Numbered from the stretch's first letter, positions 1-7,364 are shown. The stretch is DNA of 12,784 bases from Bacillota bacterium (GCA_023436395.1 JAEZJJ010000111.1:1-12784), one strand, 5' to 3'. Notes: generated by a model not told the origin, from the letters alone. Translations and numbers: made by a program.

Positions 1-36
1 ATTTTCCTTAAATTCTTTATTATGTGCTTTTGCCAT
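1..36 (-). CDS. 5' end of a probable IS transposase (OrfA-like), runs off the window
   Basis: Only the first 12 codons are visible on the minus strand, starting at ATG 36-34 and reading MAKAHNKEFKEN. An AAAGGGGA ribosome binding site lies a few bases upstream. The pattern of a short basic start followed by [DN]KEFK resembles the N-terminus of IS3/IS911-type OrfA helix-turn-helix proteins, which is family knowledge rather than proof. No inverted repeat could be identified with confidence between 37 and 130. It could instead be any short basic protein. Its position next to decayed genes and a resistance gene fits an insertion element. Confidence 0.35.
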   Translation of the reverse strand, partial: MAKAHNKEFKEN

Positions 37-147
37 GATAAAGTCCCCTTTGCTTAATATGATTATTATTGTAATACTAATAAGGAACTTTCTCAATTTA
101 TCTTGTGCTATTTATATTCTAACTCCAAAAACATCTCCCATTATCAT

Positions 148-286
148 TTATAACTTATTATATAAAACTAAGTAGTAAGCACCTTCCTTCTTAATTAAAC
201 CTTTATGAGCTAATATGTAATTCCAATCCCTTCATCTCTTATACCCTTGTTTTATAATGTATACTTTCACTTCTAACTTAATTTTA
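148..286 (-). pseudogene. Decayed C-terminal gene remnant with an in-frame stop
   Basis: On the minus strand one frame reads coherent protein (…KVYIIKQGYKR), meets TGA at 234-232, then continues in the same frame as RDWNYILAHKGLIKKEG and ends at TAA 150-148. The part after the stop reads like the C-terminal end of a folded domain (…AYYLVLYNKL). No start codon with a ribosome binding site is present. The family is not recognised. The alternative is chance open frame in AT-rich DNA, so confidence is low. Confidence 0.25.
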
Positions 287-319
287 TATTAAAACCAAGG
301 AATTTTCAAATAATTACAT

Positions 320-413
320 CTATTTAATCCTATCAATGCTACCATAAAAGTCAGATTCAGATTGATTAAAGCTAGCTGTTATAAGTATTTCATTATCTTT
401 TGTGCAGAAAAAT
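320..413 (-). pseudogene. Short C-terminal coding remnant
   Basis: A minus-strand frame of about 31 codons reads VLFFCTKDNEILITASFN and continues to a TAG at 322-320. It begins inside the arr terminator and has no start codon or ribosome binding site. The composition is protein-like, but the piece is short and unrecognised. It may belong with the remnant at 148-286. Nothing else is recognisable between 37 and 413. Confidence 0.2.
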
Positions 414-443
414 AGCACCTACTTATTAATCTAAGTAAGTGCC
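414..443 (-). terminator. Rho-independent terminator of arr
   Basis: In the minus-strand transcript an 11-bp stem (GCACTTACTTA at 442-432 with TAAGTAGGTGC at 425-415, one G-U pair) closes a 6-nt loop. It is followed directly by a U-rich stretch (TATTTTTCT). It begins 11 bases after the arr stop codon, so it ends the arr transcript. Confidence 0.72.
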
Positions 444-453
444 TATTCACAAA

Positions 454-918
454 TCAATCATTAATTGCCTCTACTCCAAGTTTTTCCATATTCTTAAGGT
501 TCTCACGCATAATTTGAAGCAATGTTTCAGAATGTCCTTCCCAAGTTAAAACTTCGCCAATTACGCGTAATGGTTGTTTGGTGCGATATGACCTAGTAGG
601 GTTTCCTGGAAACTTCTTATTGGTTAAATTGGGGTCATCCTCAATGTCCCCCAGTGGTTCTACACAGTAGATTCGACCAGGAGCATCTCCTAATGCAAGT
701 TCTGCTCCCCAAATAGCAGCGTCCATAGTAGCCGTTAAATAAACATAATTGGCCCTTTTTTGCTTGCCGTAGTTAGATTTATAACCCGGTTCTAGTAAAT
801 CCCCTATTTTAAGTTGTGCCTTAGTCCCATGATAAAAAGGTCCTCTATCTAGGACTCTATTACCCTGTAAATTATTAATCTCTCCCAATTTTTCTTTGTT
901 TTTCACTTCTTCATTCAT
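454..918 (-). CDS. arr: Rifamycin ADP-ribosyltransferase (Arr family)
   Basis: The 154-residue product is a close match to Arr enzymes, small cytoplasmic proteins that transfer ADP-ribose from NAD to the C23 hydroxyl of rifamycins and so inactivate them. Visible signatures are YHGTKA (29-34), GDLLEPGYKSNYG (39-51), ANYVYLTATMDAAIWGAELA (56-75), GRIYCVEP (81-88) and EDDPNLTNKKFPGNPTRSYR (93-112). The catalytic residues described for the Mycobacterium smegmatis enzyme (H19, Y49, D84) align with H30, Y60 and D95 at a constant offset of 11. The first 22 residues are extra compared with the core family and are charged and low-complexity. The start is chosen because AGGGGGAG lies just upstream of ATG 918. 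The gene is monocistronic, with its own terminator. Such genes occur on mobile elements and also as old chromosomal copies; whether it confers resistance cannot be read from sequence. Confidence 0.96.
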   Translation of the reverse strand: MNEEVKNKEKLGEINNLQGNRVLDRGPFYHGTKAQLKIGDLLEPGYKSNYGKQKRANYVYLTATMDAAIWGAELALGDAPGRIYCVEPLGDIEDDPNLTNKKFPGNPTRSYRTKQPLRVIGEVLTWEGHSETLLQIMRENLKNMEKLGVEAIND

Positions 919-978
919 AAATCTCCCCCTAACATTTGTTTGAGTTAATGCCTTTCATTTCAATTACATTTCTTATGC

Positions 979-1006
979 AGTATCCCTAATAACTATTGTC
1001 ACTCAA
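979..1006 (-). promoter_or_regulatory. Possible sigma-A type promoter of arr
   Basis: On the minus strand TTGAGT (1006-1001) is followed after 16 bases by GATACT (984-979), about 60 bases before the arr start. The -35 is good and the -10 matches TATAAT at 4 of 6 positions. This is inspection only in AT-rich DNA. The rest of 919-1194 shows no gene. Confidence 0.3.
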
Positions 1007-1194
1007 AGTTTACCTTACTTACTAAGCAATTAATAGTCTAGTAATAATCCTATATTCATTATATAATTAAGGTGGGAAGAGATAAATCTCTAACTTTATA
1101 ATGTACTTCTCAATGAAGTGAGTAATTTAATTGTTTTTCATACCTATCACTACTCCCCATCTATTAAGACTAACCTAGATGTTCTTTTCTATTT

Positions 1195-1668
1195 CTAAGT
1201 ACTTCTTTTCCACAAACGTTTCACTTTAAGTAATCCTTTGATAAACCATACCATAAAATAGCCACTCAAAATGCCCATTATATTAAGCATGATATCATCT
1301 ACATCGAAACTACCCAGTCTTGTAAAAAGTTGAAAAAGCTCTATGAACAAAACAGAAGAAATGCCTATTATCAAAATTTTTGCAAACGAGTTTACTTTGT
1401 GATAAACCATAGGCATCAGAAAGCCAAGAGGAATAAAAGGTACTGTATTTCCTACAATATTAAACCTTGCCCAGCCCTCAGAAAAATGAGCAAACTGTAC
1501 GCTAATGGTTCCAAATGGCATCAGATTTAAATTCTCCCCAAATGAAGTTGTTGTTATTTTATTTGCTAATTCTGTAAATGAGCCTGTAAATTTAATAACA
1601 ACAAACACAAAAAGTAATACCACATATCCCCACCAGATTATTTTTAATGTCATATGACGTTTTTTCAT
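1195..1668 (-). CDS. VanZ-family integral membrane protein
   Basis: The 157-residue protein has the VanZ-like layout: an N-terminal membrane helix (about 8-26), then helices near 71-90, 95-114 and 124-146, and a basic tail. Conserved-looking motifs are NLMPF (48-52), NIVGNTVPFIPLGF (70-83) and IELFQLFTRLGSFDVDDIMLN (109-129), the last holding the family's acidic/Asn pattern. VanZ itself gives low-level teicoplanin resistance in VanA clusters, but most chromosomal VanZ-like proteins are of unknown function and there are no vanHAX genes here. The start has GAGAGGAG six bases upstream; a second in-frame ATG five codons later lacks such a site. It is a single gene downstream of feoB on the same strand, separated by a hairpin, so probably transcribed separately. 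Confidence 0.86.
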   Translation of the reverse strand: MKKRHMTLKIIWWGYVVLLFVFVVIKFTGSFTELANKITTTSFGENLNLMPFGTISVQFAHFSEGWARFNIVGNTVPFIPLGFLMPMVYHKVNSFAKILIIGISSVLFIELFQLFTRLGSFDVDDIMLNIMGILSGYFMVWFIKGLLKVKRLWKRST

Positions 1669-1728
1669 TTGTGCTCCTCTCCACGGTCATTATCAACCTA
1701 TAAAACATTTATTTTTTATTATACAATA

Positions 1729-1756
1729 ATAGGACCAAGATTGCACCTGGTCCTAT
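1729..1756 (-). terminator. Terminator-like hairpin overlapping the feoB stop codon
   Basis: ATAGGACCA (1729-1737) and TGGTCCTAT (1748-1756) form a perfect 9-bp stem around a 10-nt loop. The feoB stop codon TAG (1755-1753) lies inside the stem. The following minus-strand bases are AT-rich (TATTGTATAAT) rather than a clean U-run, so termination strength is uncertain. Part of the arm recurs at 11453-11468. Confidence 0.55.
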
Positions 1757-3858
1757 CTCAGACTAAAGAAAACTCTACTCACTGTTACAATCAAAAAACA
1801 AATCAACATGCCAATGCCAGTAGGTAATAAAAAGCTGATTGCTGTCCATTTTAAACTTTGTGTTTCTTTTTTGATGGTTAAAAGTGTCGTTGAACAGGGC
1901 CAGTGAAAGAGGAAAAATACAAGCGTACAGAGTGCCTTAACAGGTGTCCAATCATTACTTATAAGAAGCGCCTTGATTTCAGACGTTTGATGAAGCATGA
2001 CAATATTCCCTCTAGACATATATGCCATAATCATAATAGGCAGTACAATCTCATTGGCTGGAAAACCCAAAATAAATGCCATTAGTATAATGCCATCTAG
2101 ACCAATGATTTCTGCAAAAGGATTTAAAAAATCTGCAAAATAAGTCATAAGGGTACTTTCACCAATGGTAACATTGGCTAGTATCCATATCACAAGACCT
2201 GTAGGTGCAGCAACCATCACCGCTCTTCTTAAAACAAATAAGGTACGATCAAGAAATGAACGCACTAAAATCTTACCTATTTGTGGTTTTCTATAGGGTG
2301 GAAGTTCCAGTGTAAAAGAAGATGGAATTCCTTTAAGTATGGTTTTTGATAGTACCCAAGATGTTATAAACGTTAATAGTATCCCTAATATAATAGTTGC
2401 CATCAGTATTAAGGTAGAAAGCAAGGAAGTAAAGGGAGACAGTCCTGAACCTACTAAAAACATAGAAATGATAATGATAAGTGTTGGAAAGCGTCCATTA
2501 CAAGGCACAAAACTATTTGTTAAAATAGCAATCAGGCGTTCCCTGGGTGAGTCTATAATACGGCAACCTTCAACCCCAACAGCATTGCAACCAAATCCCA
2601 TACACATGGTAAGCGCTTGTTTGCCACAGGCACAGCACTTTTTAAAAGGCCTATCTAAGTTAAAGGCTACCCTTGGTAAATACCCTAAATCTTCAAGGAA
2701 TGTAAACAGTGGAAAGAAGATGGCCATAGGTGGTAACATGACTGAAATAACCCAGGTTAGTACCCGATAGATCCCATTAAGAAGCACTTCTTCTAACCAA
2801 CTAGGGCTTCCACATACTTGAAGAAAATGTAAAAGGTGAACTTCTAATCTAGTAAAAAAACGAAATACTATATCTGAAATAGTGTTAGCTCCAAATAAAG
2901 TAATCCAAAAGATAACCCCTAATAAAAGAAGCATAATAGGGATTCCGGTATATTTACTTGTTAAAATCCTATCTATCTTTCGATCGTCTTTATAGGGCTC
3001 TTTAAAATGGTGCTTCACTACTTGCTGGGCAATACCTTCTGCTGTATGTATCAGTGAAGTCACAATCTGATCCTTTAGCCCCTGGGTTGAAATCTGCTCC
3101 TTTTCTAACAAGCTTTTAGCTTCTTCAAGTTTTACTTGAAGTGCCACTCCATTATACCCCTCTTCCTTTAGATAGGGTGATATAAGGGATAAAAAAGTTT
3201 CTGAATCCTCTAGAAGCCTCATGGCAAACCATCTGGCGGGTGCTGGTAAACCACCGCACAATGCCATTAAGGGTTCAAGACAGGAAATAGCCTCTTCTAT
3301 ACTTGGTATATATTTAATCTTCATAGGGGGTGACTCTTCTCTTTTACCTATTTGAAGACTTACCTCCTCCATCAGACTTTCAAGTCCTTTCATACTCCTA
3401 GCCGTTGTACCTACTACAGGTACACCTAGCATTTCGGAAAGCTTATTGATATCCACTTTGATTTTCTTTTTCTCTGCCTCGTCTAATAAGTTAACGCAAA
3501 CCACAACCTTACTTGAAATCTCTAGGATTTGCAAAACAAGGTTAAGATTCCTTTCTAAATGGGTAGCATCACACACAACAATAATGGCATCTGGCTCTTT
3601 TAAACAAAGATAATCTCTTGCTACTTCTTCCTCTTTAGAATGTGCCATAAGGGAATAAGTTCCCGGAAGATCGATTAAATTGTAAACTTTTCCAAAGTAA
3701 CTATATTGTCCCTCTGCATAAGTAACCGTTTTACCTGGCCAATTTCCCGTATGCTGTTTAAGTCCTGTTAACCCATTAAATACTGTACTTTTGCCCACGT
3801 TAGGGTTCCCTGCTAATGCCACACGATACATATGTGATTCTATTTCTGTATAGGCCAA
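1753..3858 (-). CDS. feoB: Ferrous iron transporter FeoB (GTPase-permease)
   Basis: The 701-residue protein moves Fe(II) across the cytoplasmic membrane. Its N-terminal G domain shows G1 GNPNVGKS (17-24), the NWPGKTV region with Thr44 (39-45), G3 DLPG (63-66), G4 NLLD (123-126) and a G5-like TTARS (151-155). A helical spacer (about 170-300) precedes a permease with many membrane helices from about 305 to 698, with the family motifs GFGCN (421-425) and GFPANEI (598-604). The first Gate region is cysteine-rich: C408, C409, C411, C419, C424, C432 and C453, as in a clostridial subgroup of FeoB. The best start is TTG at 3858, because AAAGGAGGTGA lies nine bases upstream; the first ATG (codon 10) has no such site. 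It follows feoA after 79 bases on the same strand, so they are likely co-transcribed. The length is slightly below that of E. coli FeoB (773). Confidence 0.95.
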   Translation of the reverse strand: MAYTEIESHMYRVALAGNPNVGKSTVFNGLTGLKQHTGNWPGKTVTYAEGQYSYFGKVYNLIDLPGTYSLMAHSKEEEVARDYLCLKEPDAIIVVCDATHLERNLNLVLQILEISSKVVVCVNLLDEAEKKKIKVDINKLSEMLGVPVVGTTARSMKGLESLMEEVSLQIGKREESPPMKIKYIPSIEEAISCLEPLMALCGGLPAPARWFAMRLLEDSETFLSLISPYLKEEGYNGVALQVKLEEAKSLLEKEQISTQGLKDQIVTSLIHTAEGIAQQVVKHHFKEPYKDDRKIDRILTSKYTGIPIMLLLLGVIFWITLFGANTISDIVFRFFTRLEVHLLHFLQVCGSPSWLEEVLLNGIYRVLTWVISVMLPPMAIFFPLFTFLEDLGYLPRVAFNLDRPFKKCCACGKQALTMCMGFGCNAVGVEGCRIIDSPRERLIAILTNSFVPCNGRFPTLIIIISMFLVGSGLSPFTSLLSTLILMATIILGILLTFITSWVLSKTILKGIPSSFTLELPPYRKPQIGKILVRSFLDRTLFVLRRAVMVAAPTGLVIWILANVTIGESTLMTYFADFLNPFAEIIGLDGIILMAFILGFPANEIVLPIMIMAYMSRGNIVMLHQTSEIKALLISNDWTPVKALCTLVFFLFHWPCSTTLLTIKKETQSLKWTAISFLLPTGIGMLICFLIVTVSRVFFSLR

Positions 3859-3937
3859 TGTGTCAGCTCACCTCCTTTACTTATGCCTTACTAAAAGCAT
3901 TTTATAAATAGTACGCTTACAAGATACCCTTACTTGA

Positions 3938-4171
3938 TTAATGCGTTATTATAATCTTATTCGCATCTTCTGATCTTAATGCAATAACTGTACCTCTTAT
4001 TTTATAAGCCACAGGATCCCCACTTGGACTCTTTTGAAGACATTCTATAGTGGTTCCTTCTACAATCCCCAAATCTTGTAAGCGACGTCTCATACTACCT
4101 GTCGTGTATAAAGTTTCTACTTTGCCAATCTGCCCTTCTTTTAACTGAGTAAGGGATAATAACACGTTCAT
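3938..4171 (-). CDS. feoA: FeoA-like SH3-fold protein of the ferrous iron uptake operon
   Basis: This 77-residue cytoplasmic protein has the FeoA pattern: LTQLKEGQIGKVETL (7-21), then RRRLQDLGIVEGTTIECL (28-45) and SPSGDPVAYKIRGTVIALR (48-66), which are the strands and turns of the small SH3-like fold that binds or modulates FeoB. The motif LQDLGIVEGT is the usual [LM]xxLG[IL]xxG signature. The length matches the family (about 75-85 residues). GAAGGAG upstream of ATG 4171 supports the start. It is the first gene of the feoA-feoB operon and is divergent from cotJA. No FeoC gene follows. A Fur- or DtxR-type operator was looked for upstream and not convincingly found. Confidence 0.94.
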   Translation of the reverse strand: MNVLLSLTQLKEGQIGKVETLYTTGSMRRRLQDLGIVEGTTIECLQKSPSGDPVAYKIRGTVIALRSEDANKIIITH

Positions 4172-4289
4172 AGCTTTCTCTCCTTCAATCCTAAAAAATC
4201 TTTCTTATTGTATATAATAATAACTTCCCTCTATAGTGTTACTATTATTTTACAATTAATTTATTTTTTGTATATTTTTGAAAAAACAC

Positions 4290-4320
4290 GAAACTTTTTA
4301 GATGCCATTTAATATACTAT
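4290..4320 (+). promoter_or_regulatory. Possible sigma-E type promoter of the cotJ operon
   Basis: TATACTAT (4313-4320) matches the sigma-E -10 consensus CATACANT at all but the first position. A weak -35 candidate, GAAACTT (4290-4296), lies 16 bases upstream. In Bacillus subtilis cotJABC is transcribed by the mother-cell sigma-E form of polymerase, which makes the match plausible. The -35 is poor, so confidence is low. Confidence 0.28.
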
Positions 4321-4385
4321 CAATGAACTAGGTAGTTTTTTAGATTATTTAGGTATCAAACTAGTTATTTAGGAGGCGATTTTAG

Positions 4386-4619
4386 ATGGTGAACAATCGA
4401 AATAGTTCTAGACGTCCTATTAATTCAAGAAATATGCAAGGTATGGTCCCTCAAATGAGTGATTATAACAATTTAGATATAGAAAATATGCCCATTGCTA
4501 TGGCCTATGTCCCTTTTCAACAATGGAGAAATATATATGAACCTAGGCAAGCTTTACAAAGAGGTACTATTTTTAAAGAACTGGATCTCCCATTTACTTG
4601 TGCAAAGGAGTGTAAATAA
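4386..4619 (+). CDS. cotJA: Spore coat-associated protein CotJA
   Basis: The 77-residue protein carries the CotJA signature in its second half: MAYVPFQQWRNIYEPRQAL (39-57), then RGTIFKELDLPF (59-70). The first 30 residues are Asn/Arg-rich and probably flexible. CotJA is a small inner-coat protein needed with CotJC for assembly of the CotJ complex in Bacillus subtilis. The start follows TTAGGAGG (4368-4375) at a normal distance. It is the first gene of a tight three-gene operon, with its stop overlapping the cotJB start (TAATG). Expression in the mother cell during sporulation is inferred from the family. CAAAGGAG close to its 3' end serves cotJB. Confidence 0.95.
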   Translation: MVNNRNSSRRPINSRNMQGMVPQMSDYNNLDIENMPIAMAYVPFQQWRNIYEPRQALQRGTIFKELDLPFTCAKECK

Positions 4620-4879
4620 TGTTAAGAAATAACGCTAACGAATTATTAGATTTAATTAGAGTGCTAGGATTTAATATGTTCGATGCTGTACTTTTTTTAG
4701 ATACACATCCTGACAATCAACAAGCATTAGAACATTATCAAAACTATCAACAACTTATGAATCAAGCTACAAAAGAATATACAACTTACTTTGGACCTTT
4801 ATCATCAGATGATGTCAATGTTAGTAATGAATGGACCTGGGTTAATGCACCATGGCCATGGGAAAGAGAGGCAAATTAA
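4619..4879 (+). CDS. cotJB: Spore coat protein CotJB
   Basis: The 86-residue protein shows the CotJB pattern: an N-terminal helix (LLDLIRVLGFNMFDAVLFLD, 9-28) and a second helix with HPDNQQALEHYQNYQQLMNQA (30-50), then the aromatic tail WTWVNAPWPWE (72-82) that marks the family. Its start overlaps the last base of cotJA, and an AAAGGAG site lies inside the end of cotJA. The stop is one base before the cotJC start. The tight packing implies translational coupling across the operon. CotJB is a structural coat-complex component; no catalytic residues are expected or seen. Confidence 0.95.
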   Translation: MLRNNANELLDLIRVLGFNMFDAVLFLDTHPDNQQALEHYQNYQQLMNQATKEYTTYFGPLSSDDVNVSNEWTWVNAPWPWEREAN

Positions 4880-4880
4880 T

Positions 4881-5489
4881 ATGTGGAATTATGAAAAAAG
4901 ATTGCAATACCCTGTTAAGATTACAACAACAAACCCTAAAATAGCCCAACTCATCATTTCACAATATGGTGGCCCTGATGGAGAACTTGGTGCCTCTATG
5001 CGTTATTTATCCCAACGCTATACCATGCCTAATAGCAAAATCGCTGGCCTTTTAACAGATATTGGCACAGAAGAACTAGCTCATATGGAAATGGTTAGTG
5101 CTATGGTTTATCAACTCACCAAAGATTTAACACCTGAAGAAGTGCAAGCATCTGGTTTTGCACCTTATTATATCGATCATACAACAGGTGTCTATCCTGT
5201 AGCTGCATCTGGAACGCCTTATAGCGTTATGACTTTCCAATCCAAAGGCGATGCCATTACGGATTTACATGAAGATTTAGCAGCAGAACAAAAAGCACGA
5301 ACAGTTTATGATAACTTACTTCGTATCATCAAAGATCCTGAAATTTGTGATCCACTTAGATTTTTACGTGCTAGAGAAATCACCCATTATCAACGTTTTG
5401 GTGAAGCACTTAGACTTATGCAAGAAGACCTAGATAGTAAAAACTTCTATGCTTTTAACCCTGAATTTGATAAAGGACCCTGTAAATAA
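4881..5489 (+). CDS. cotJC: Spore coat protein CotJC, manganese catalase-like
   Basis: The 202-residue protein belongs to the dimanganese catalase/ferritin-like superfamily. Putative metal ligands are all present: E35 (GELGAS), E65 and H68 (TEELAHMEM), E136 (DLAAEQKAR), and E166 with H169 (REITHYQRF). They correspond in order to the E/E-H/E/H ligand set of Lactobacillus plantarum manganese catalase, so the protein could decompose hydrogen peroxide in the spore coat, though many CotJC proteins have mainly a structural role. A longer open frame begins at 4791, but it would overlap 89 bases of cotJB; ATG 4881 fits because it follows the cotJB stop by one base and begins with the conserved MWxYEKRLQYPV. 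GAGAGG about 10 bases upstream is the likely ribosome binding site. It is the last gene of the operon. Confidence 0.95.
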   Translation: MWNYEKRLQYPVKITTTNPKIAQLIISQYGGPDGELGASMRYLSQRYTMPNSKIAGLLTDIGTEELAHMEMVSAMVYQLTKDLTPEEVQASGFAPYYIDHTTGVYPVAASGTPYSVMTFQSKGDAITDLHEDLAAEQKARTVYDNLLRIIKDPEICDPLRFLRAREITHYQRFGEALRLMQEDLDSKNFYAFNPEFDKGPCK

Positions 5490-5490
5490 G

Positions 5491-5520
5491 AAAATCACCA
5501 GCTTTTTAGCTGGTGATTTT
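5491..5520 (+). terminator. Rho-independent terminator of cotJABC
   Basis: A perfect 13-bp stem, AAAATCACCAGCT (5491-5503) with AGCTGGTGATTTT (5508-5520), closes a TTTT loop and ends in a T-rich tail (TTTTATTATT). It starts immediately after the cotJC stop. Because of the A-rich left arm it could also work on the opposite strand. Confidence 0.92.
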
Positions 5521-5703
5521 ATTATTTATTCCTATTGTCCTCCTATAAACTGGTACCGACATTTAAGCCAGCACCAAAATTAGATTTGCTTACTCTAACA
5601 ACAAATTATTCTATTGGTTGAATTTAGAATCTCATATTTGTTATACTTAATTAAATGATCAGATAATTTTTATAAAGATTAGTATTATAATGGGAGGCTA
5701 TGG

Positions 5704-6681
5704 ATGAAAACACCTAAAATTAAAGATCCTGAAGGTAATATATACCCAAGTAGTGTTGCTGAAATTAAAAAGCTAACAATTGGCGGAATAGATCAGTATT
5801 TGATGATACGAGGGAAAGATACTAAGAAGCCCATAATTCTTTTTGTTCATGGAGGACCGGGACAAGCAGAAATTGGCTATATTAGAGAATATCAAAAATC
5901 ATTAGAAGAACACTTTGTTGTTGTACGATGGGATCAAAGAGGTGCAGGACTATCTTACTCTAAAACCATACCTAAAGACACTTTTACTATCGAGACATTT
6001 GTAGAAGATTTGAATGAAGTAACCGATTATTTAATTCAGCGGTTTAATCAACAAAAGATTATAATAGCAGGTCATTCATGGGGAACAGTTATTGCTACTT
6101 ACGCAGTAAAGCGTTGTCCCGAGAAATATAGTGCTTACATTGGAATTGGTCAAGTTATCAATTCAGAAGAAGCTGAAAAAATAGCGTATCATTACACAAA
6201 ATCACAGGCTATCAAACAAAATAATAAAAAAGTACTTAAGAAGCTTGAACAAATAGGTGAACCACCGTACTCTCATAAAGAGGTTATGATACGAGCAATT
6301 TGTCAGGGAGAAATTGGTGGTGTAGTAAAGACAAATCCACCTAGAAGTATGGGGCTATCACTGCTATTATCAAGAGAATATAACTTGATTCATAAACTAA
6401 ATTATCAAAAGAACTGCCTAAATTCAGCCAACACCATGTATCCTCAAATTGCAAAAATAAATTTCTTTAATGAAATCAAAAATTTAGAGGTTCCAACACT
6501 CTTTGTTGCTGGCCAGTATGATTATATTTCACCAACCATTTTGGTCAAACAATTTTATGATGAATTAGAAGCACCTATAAAAGATTTAATCGTGCTAGAA
6601 AACTCCGCACATCTACCTCAGCTAGAAGAATGCGAACGCTTTATAGAACTACTTATCAAATCAAATATACTTAGCAAATAG
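5704..6681 (+). CDS. Alpha/beta hydrolase, proline iminopeptidase-like (peptidase S33 type)
   Basis: The 325-residue cytoplasmic protein has an alpha/beta-hydrolase core with a helical cap (about 155-235). The motifs are the oxyanion-hole HGGPG (49-53), WDQRGAGLS (76-84), nucleophile elbow GHSWG with S125 (123-127), acid D273 in GQYDYISP (270-277), and the catalytic H303 in NSAHLPQLEE (300-309). HGGPG with WDQRGxGxS is characteristic of proline iminopeptidases and related S33 enzymes, which remove N-terminal residues from peptides; the true substrate may be another ester or amide. There is no signal peptide. GGGAGG (5692-5697) six bases upstream of ATG 5704 sets the start. It is a single gene with terminators on both sides, so it is not part of the cotJ operon. 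The 200-base stretch upstream contains no other gene. Confidence 0.9.
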   Translation: MKTPKIKDPEGNIYPSSVAEIKKLTIGGIDQYLMIRGKDTKKPIILFVHGGPGQAEIGYIREYQKSLEEHFVVVRWDQRGAGLSYSKTIPKDTFTIETFVEDLNEVTDYLIQRFNQQKIIIAGHSWGTVIATYAVKRCPEKYSAYIGIGQVINSEEAEKIAYHYTKSQAIKQNNKKVLKKLEQIGEPPYSHKEVMIRAICQGEIGGVVKTNPPRSMGLSLLLSREYNLIHKLNYQKNCLNSANTMYPQIAKINFFNEIKNLEVPTLFVAGQYDYISPTILVKQFYDELEAPIKDLIVLENSAHLPQLEECERFIELLIKSNILSK

Positions 6682-6689
6682 CTATTATA

Positions 6690-6729
6690 AATAAAAAACC
6701 TTACTATTTCATGAGTGAGGTTTTTTATT
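6690..6729 (+). terminator. Rho-independent terminator after the alpha/beta hydrolase
   Basis: AATAAAAAACCTTACT (6690-6705) pairs with AGTGAGGTTTTTTATT (6714-6729) with one G-U pair and an 8-nt loop; the right arm supplies the U-run. It starts nine bases after the stop codon. The A-tract on the left arm would also allow it to act on the minus-strand remnant that ends at 6783. Confidence 0.88.
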
Positions 6730-6782
6730 TACATTTATTCCCACTCAAATAAACTTATAGTTTGCTCCATGTAAATTTAAAT

Positions 6783-7178
6783 TTATTGTTGCTCTTCCAA
6801 ATCAGCAACAAGTTCCTCGCAACGGGCCATTGTAAGCGTTGACAGCTTGTCATAATAAGCCGTCTTGGCAAAGCTTCCTCCTTCATATTCTGCAGCTGCT
6901 TCATTGGCTTGGTTCTCTTTGTTTGAAATCCACTCACGCTGCTTTATAAGTATTTGCTGGTAGGCTTCATCATCAGTATTGTACTTTACCAAATCCCAAA
7001 CTTCATTTAGGCAATCATCTATTACTTTATACATCTGTGCTGAATTGTTGTTCATTTCAAGCTGTGCCTCCGAATGACTGACTTTTTCGCTCCAGTACGC
7101 ATAACTCTCTTCTAATTTAATGTGTTTTATTAAATCTATCTTAAATACAATGGTTGTTGCCCCAACACTTCTACAGTA
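6783..7178 (-). pseudogene. 3' remnant of a DUF1311/LprI-like lipoprotein gene (paralogue of 9693-10796)
   Basis: The minus-strand frame matches the last 109 codons of the intact lipoprotein gene at 9693-10796, from ESYAYWSEKVSHSE to the stop, with no frameshift. Homology stops near 7110. Beyond it the frame stays open for about 23 more codons of unrelated sequence (…TTIVFKIDLIKHIKLE) to a TAG at 7181-7179, with no start codon that has a ribosome binding site. An internal ATG at 7055 could open a 90-codon frame, but it lacks a signal peptide and a good ribosome binding site, so it is most likely not expressed. The DUF1311 domain itself is still uninterrupted, which suggests recent truncation. 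It is the copy A counterpart of the intact lipoprotein. Confidence 0.85.
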
Positions 7179-7364
7179 CTATACTAATATTGCATCCTTC
7201 ATACATTGAATGCATTTACATATCATCTATTTTCTCGCATCATAGCTTACAAGAAATCTTCTATTACCTTTTTATTCATTATACCTAATCTATCATTAAG
7301 ATGCATAAAATAATTAATCATAATATGAAGTGAATCAATAAAAAATAAATGAGGAGTGAGTTTT

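Noticed and set aside
1195..1668. A glycopeptide-resistance cluster around the VanZ-family gene
   Set aside because: No vanH, vanA/B or vanX-type genes are nearby; isolated VanZ-like genes are common in clostridia.
2339..2770. A 143-codon open frame antisense to feoB
   Set aside because: It is a mirror of the feoB coding frame with no ribosome binding site or recognisable domain. Similar antisense frames at 1330-1530, 1903-2085, 10365-10559 and 10560-10754, and the minus-strand frame at 6755-6937 that overlaps the lipoprotein remnant in another frame, were rejected for the same reason.
4216..4249. An imperfect dyad between feoA and cotJA (AATAATAAC … GTTACTATTATT) as an iron-regulator operator
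   Set aside because: The arms match poorly and do not resemble a Fur or DtxR box; AT-rich DNA easily gives such dyads.
4791..4880. A longer N-terminus for CotJC starting at 4791
   Set aside because: It would lie inside cotJB in another frame; ATG 4881 follows the cotJB stop by one base and gives the conserved CotJC start.
5684..5691. TATAAT at 5686-5691 as the -10 of the alpha/beta hydrolase promoter
   Set aside because: It directly adjoins the ribosome binding site, so transcription would start too late to include it.
7356..7364. GTG 7356 as the start of the C-N hydrolase
   Set aside because: It overlaps the GAGGAG ribosome binding site; ATG 7365 has correct spacing and gives a normal signal peptide.
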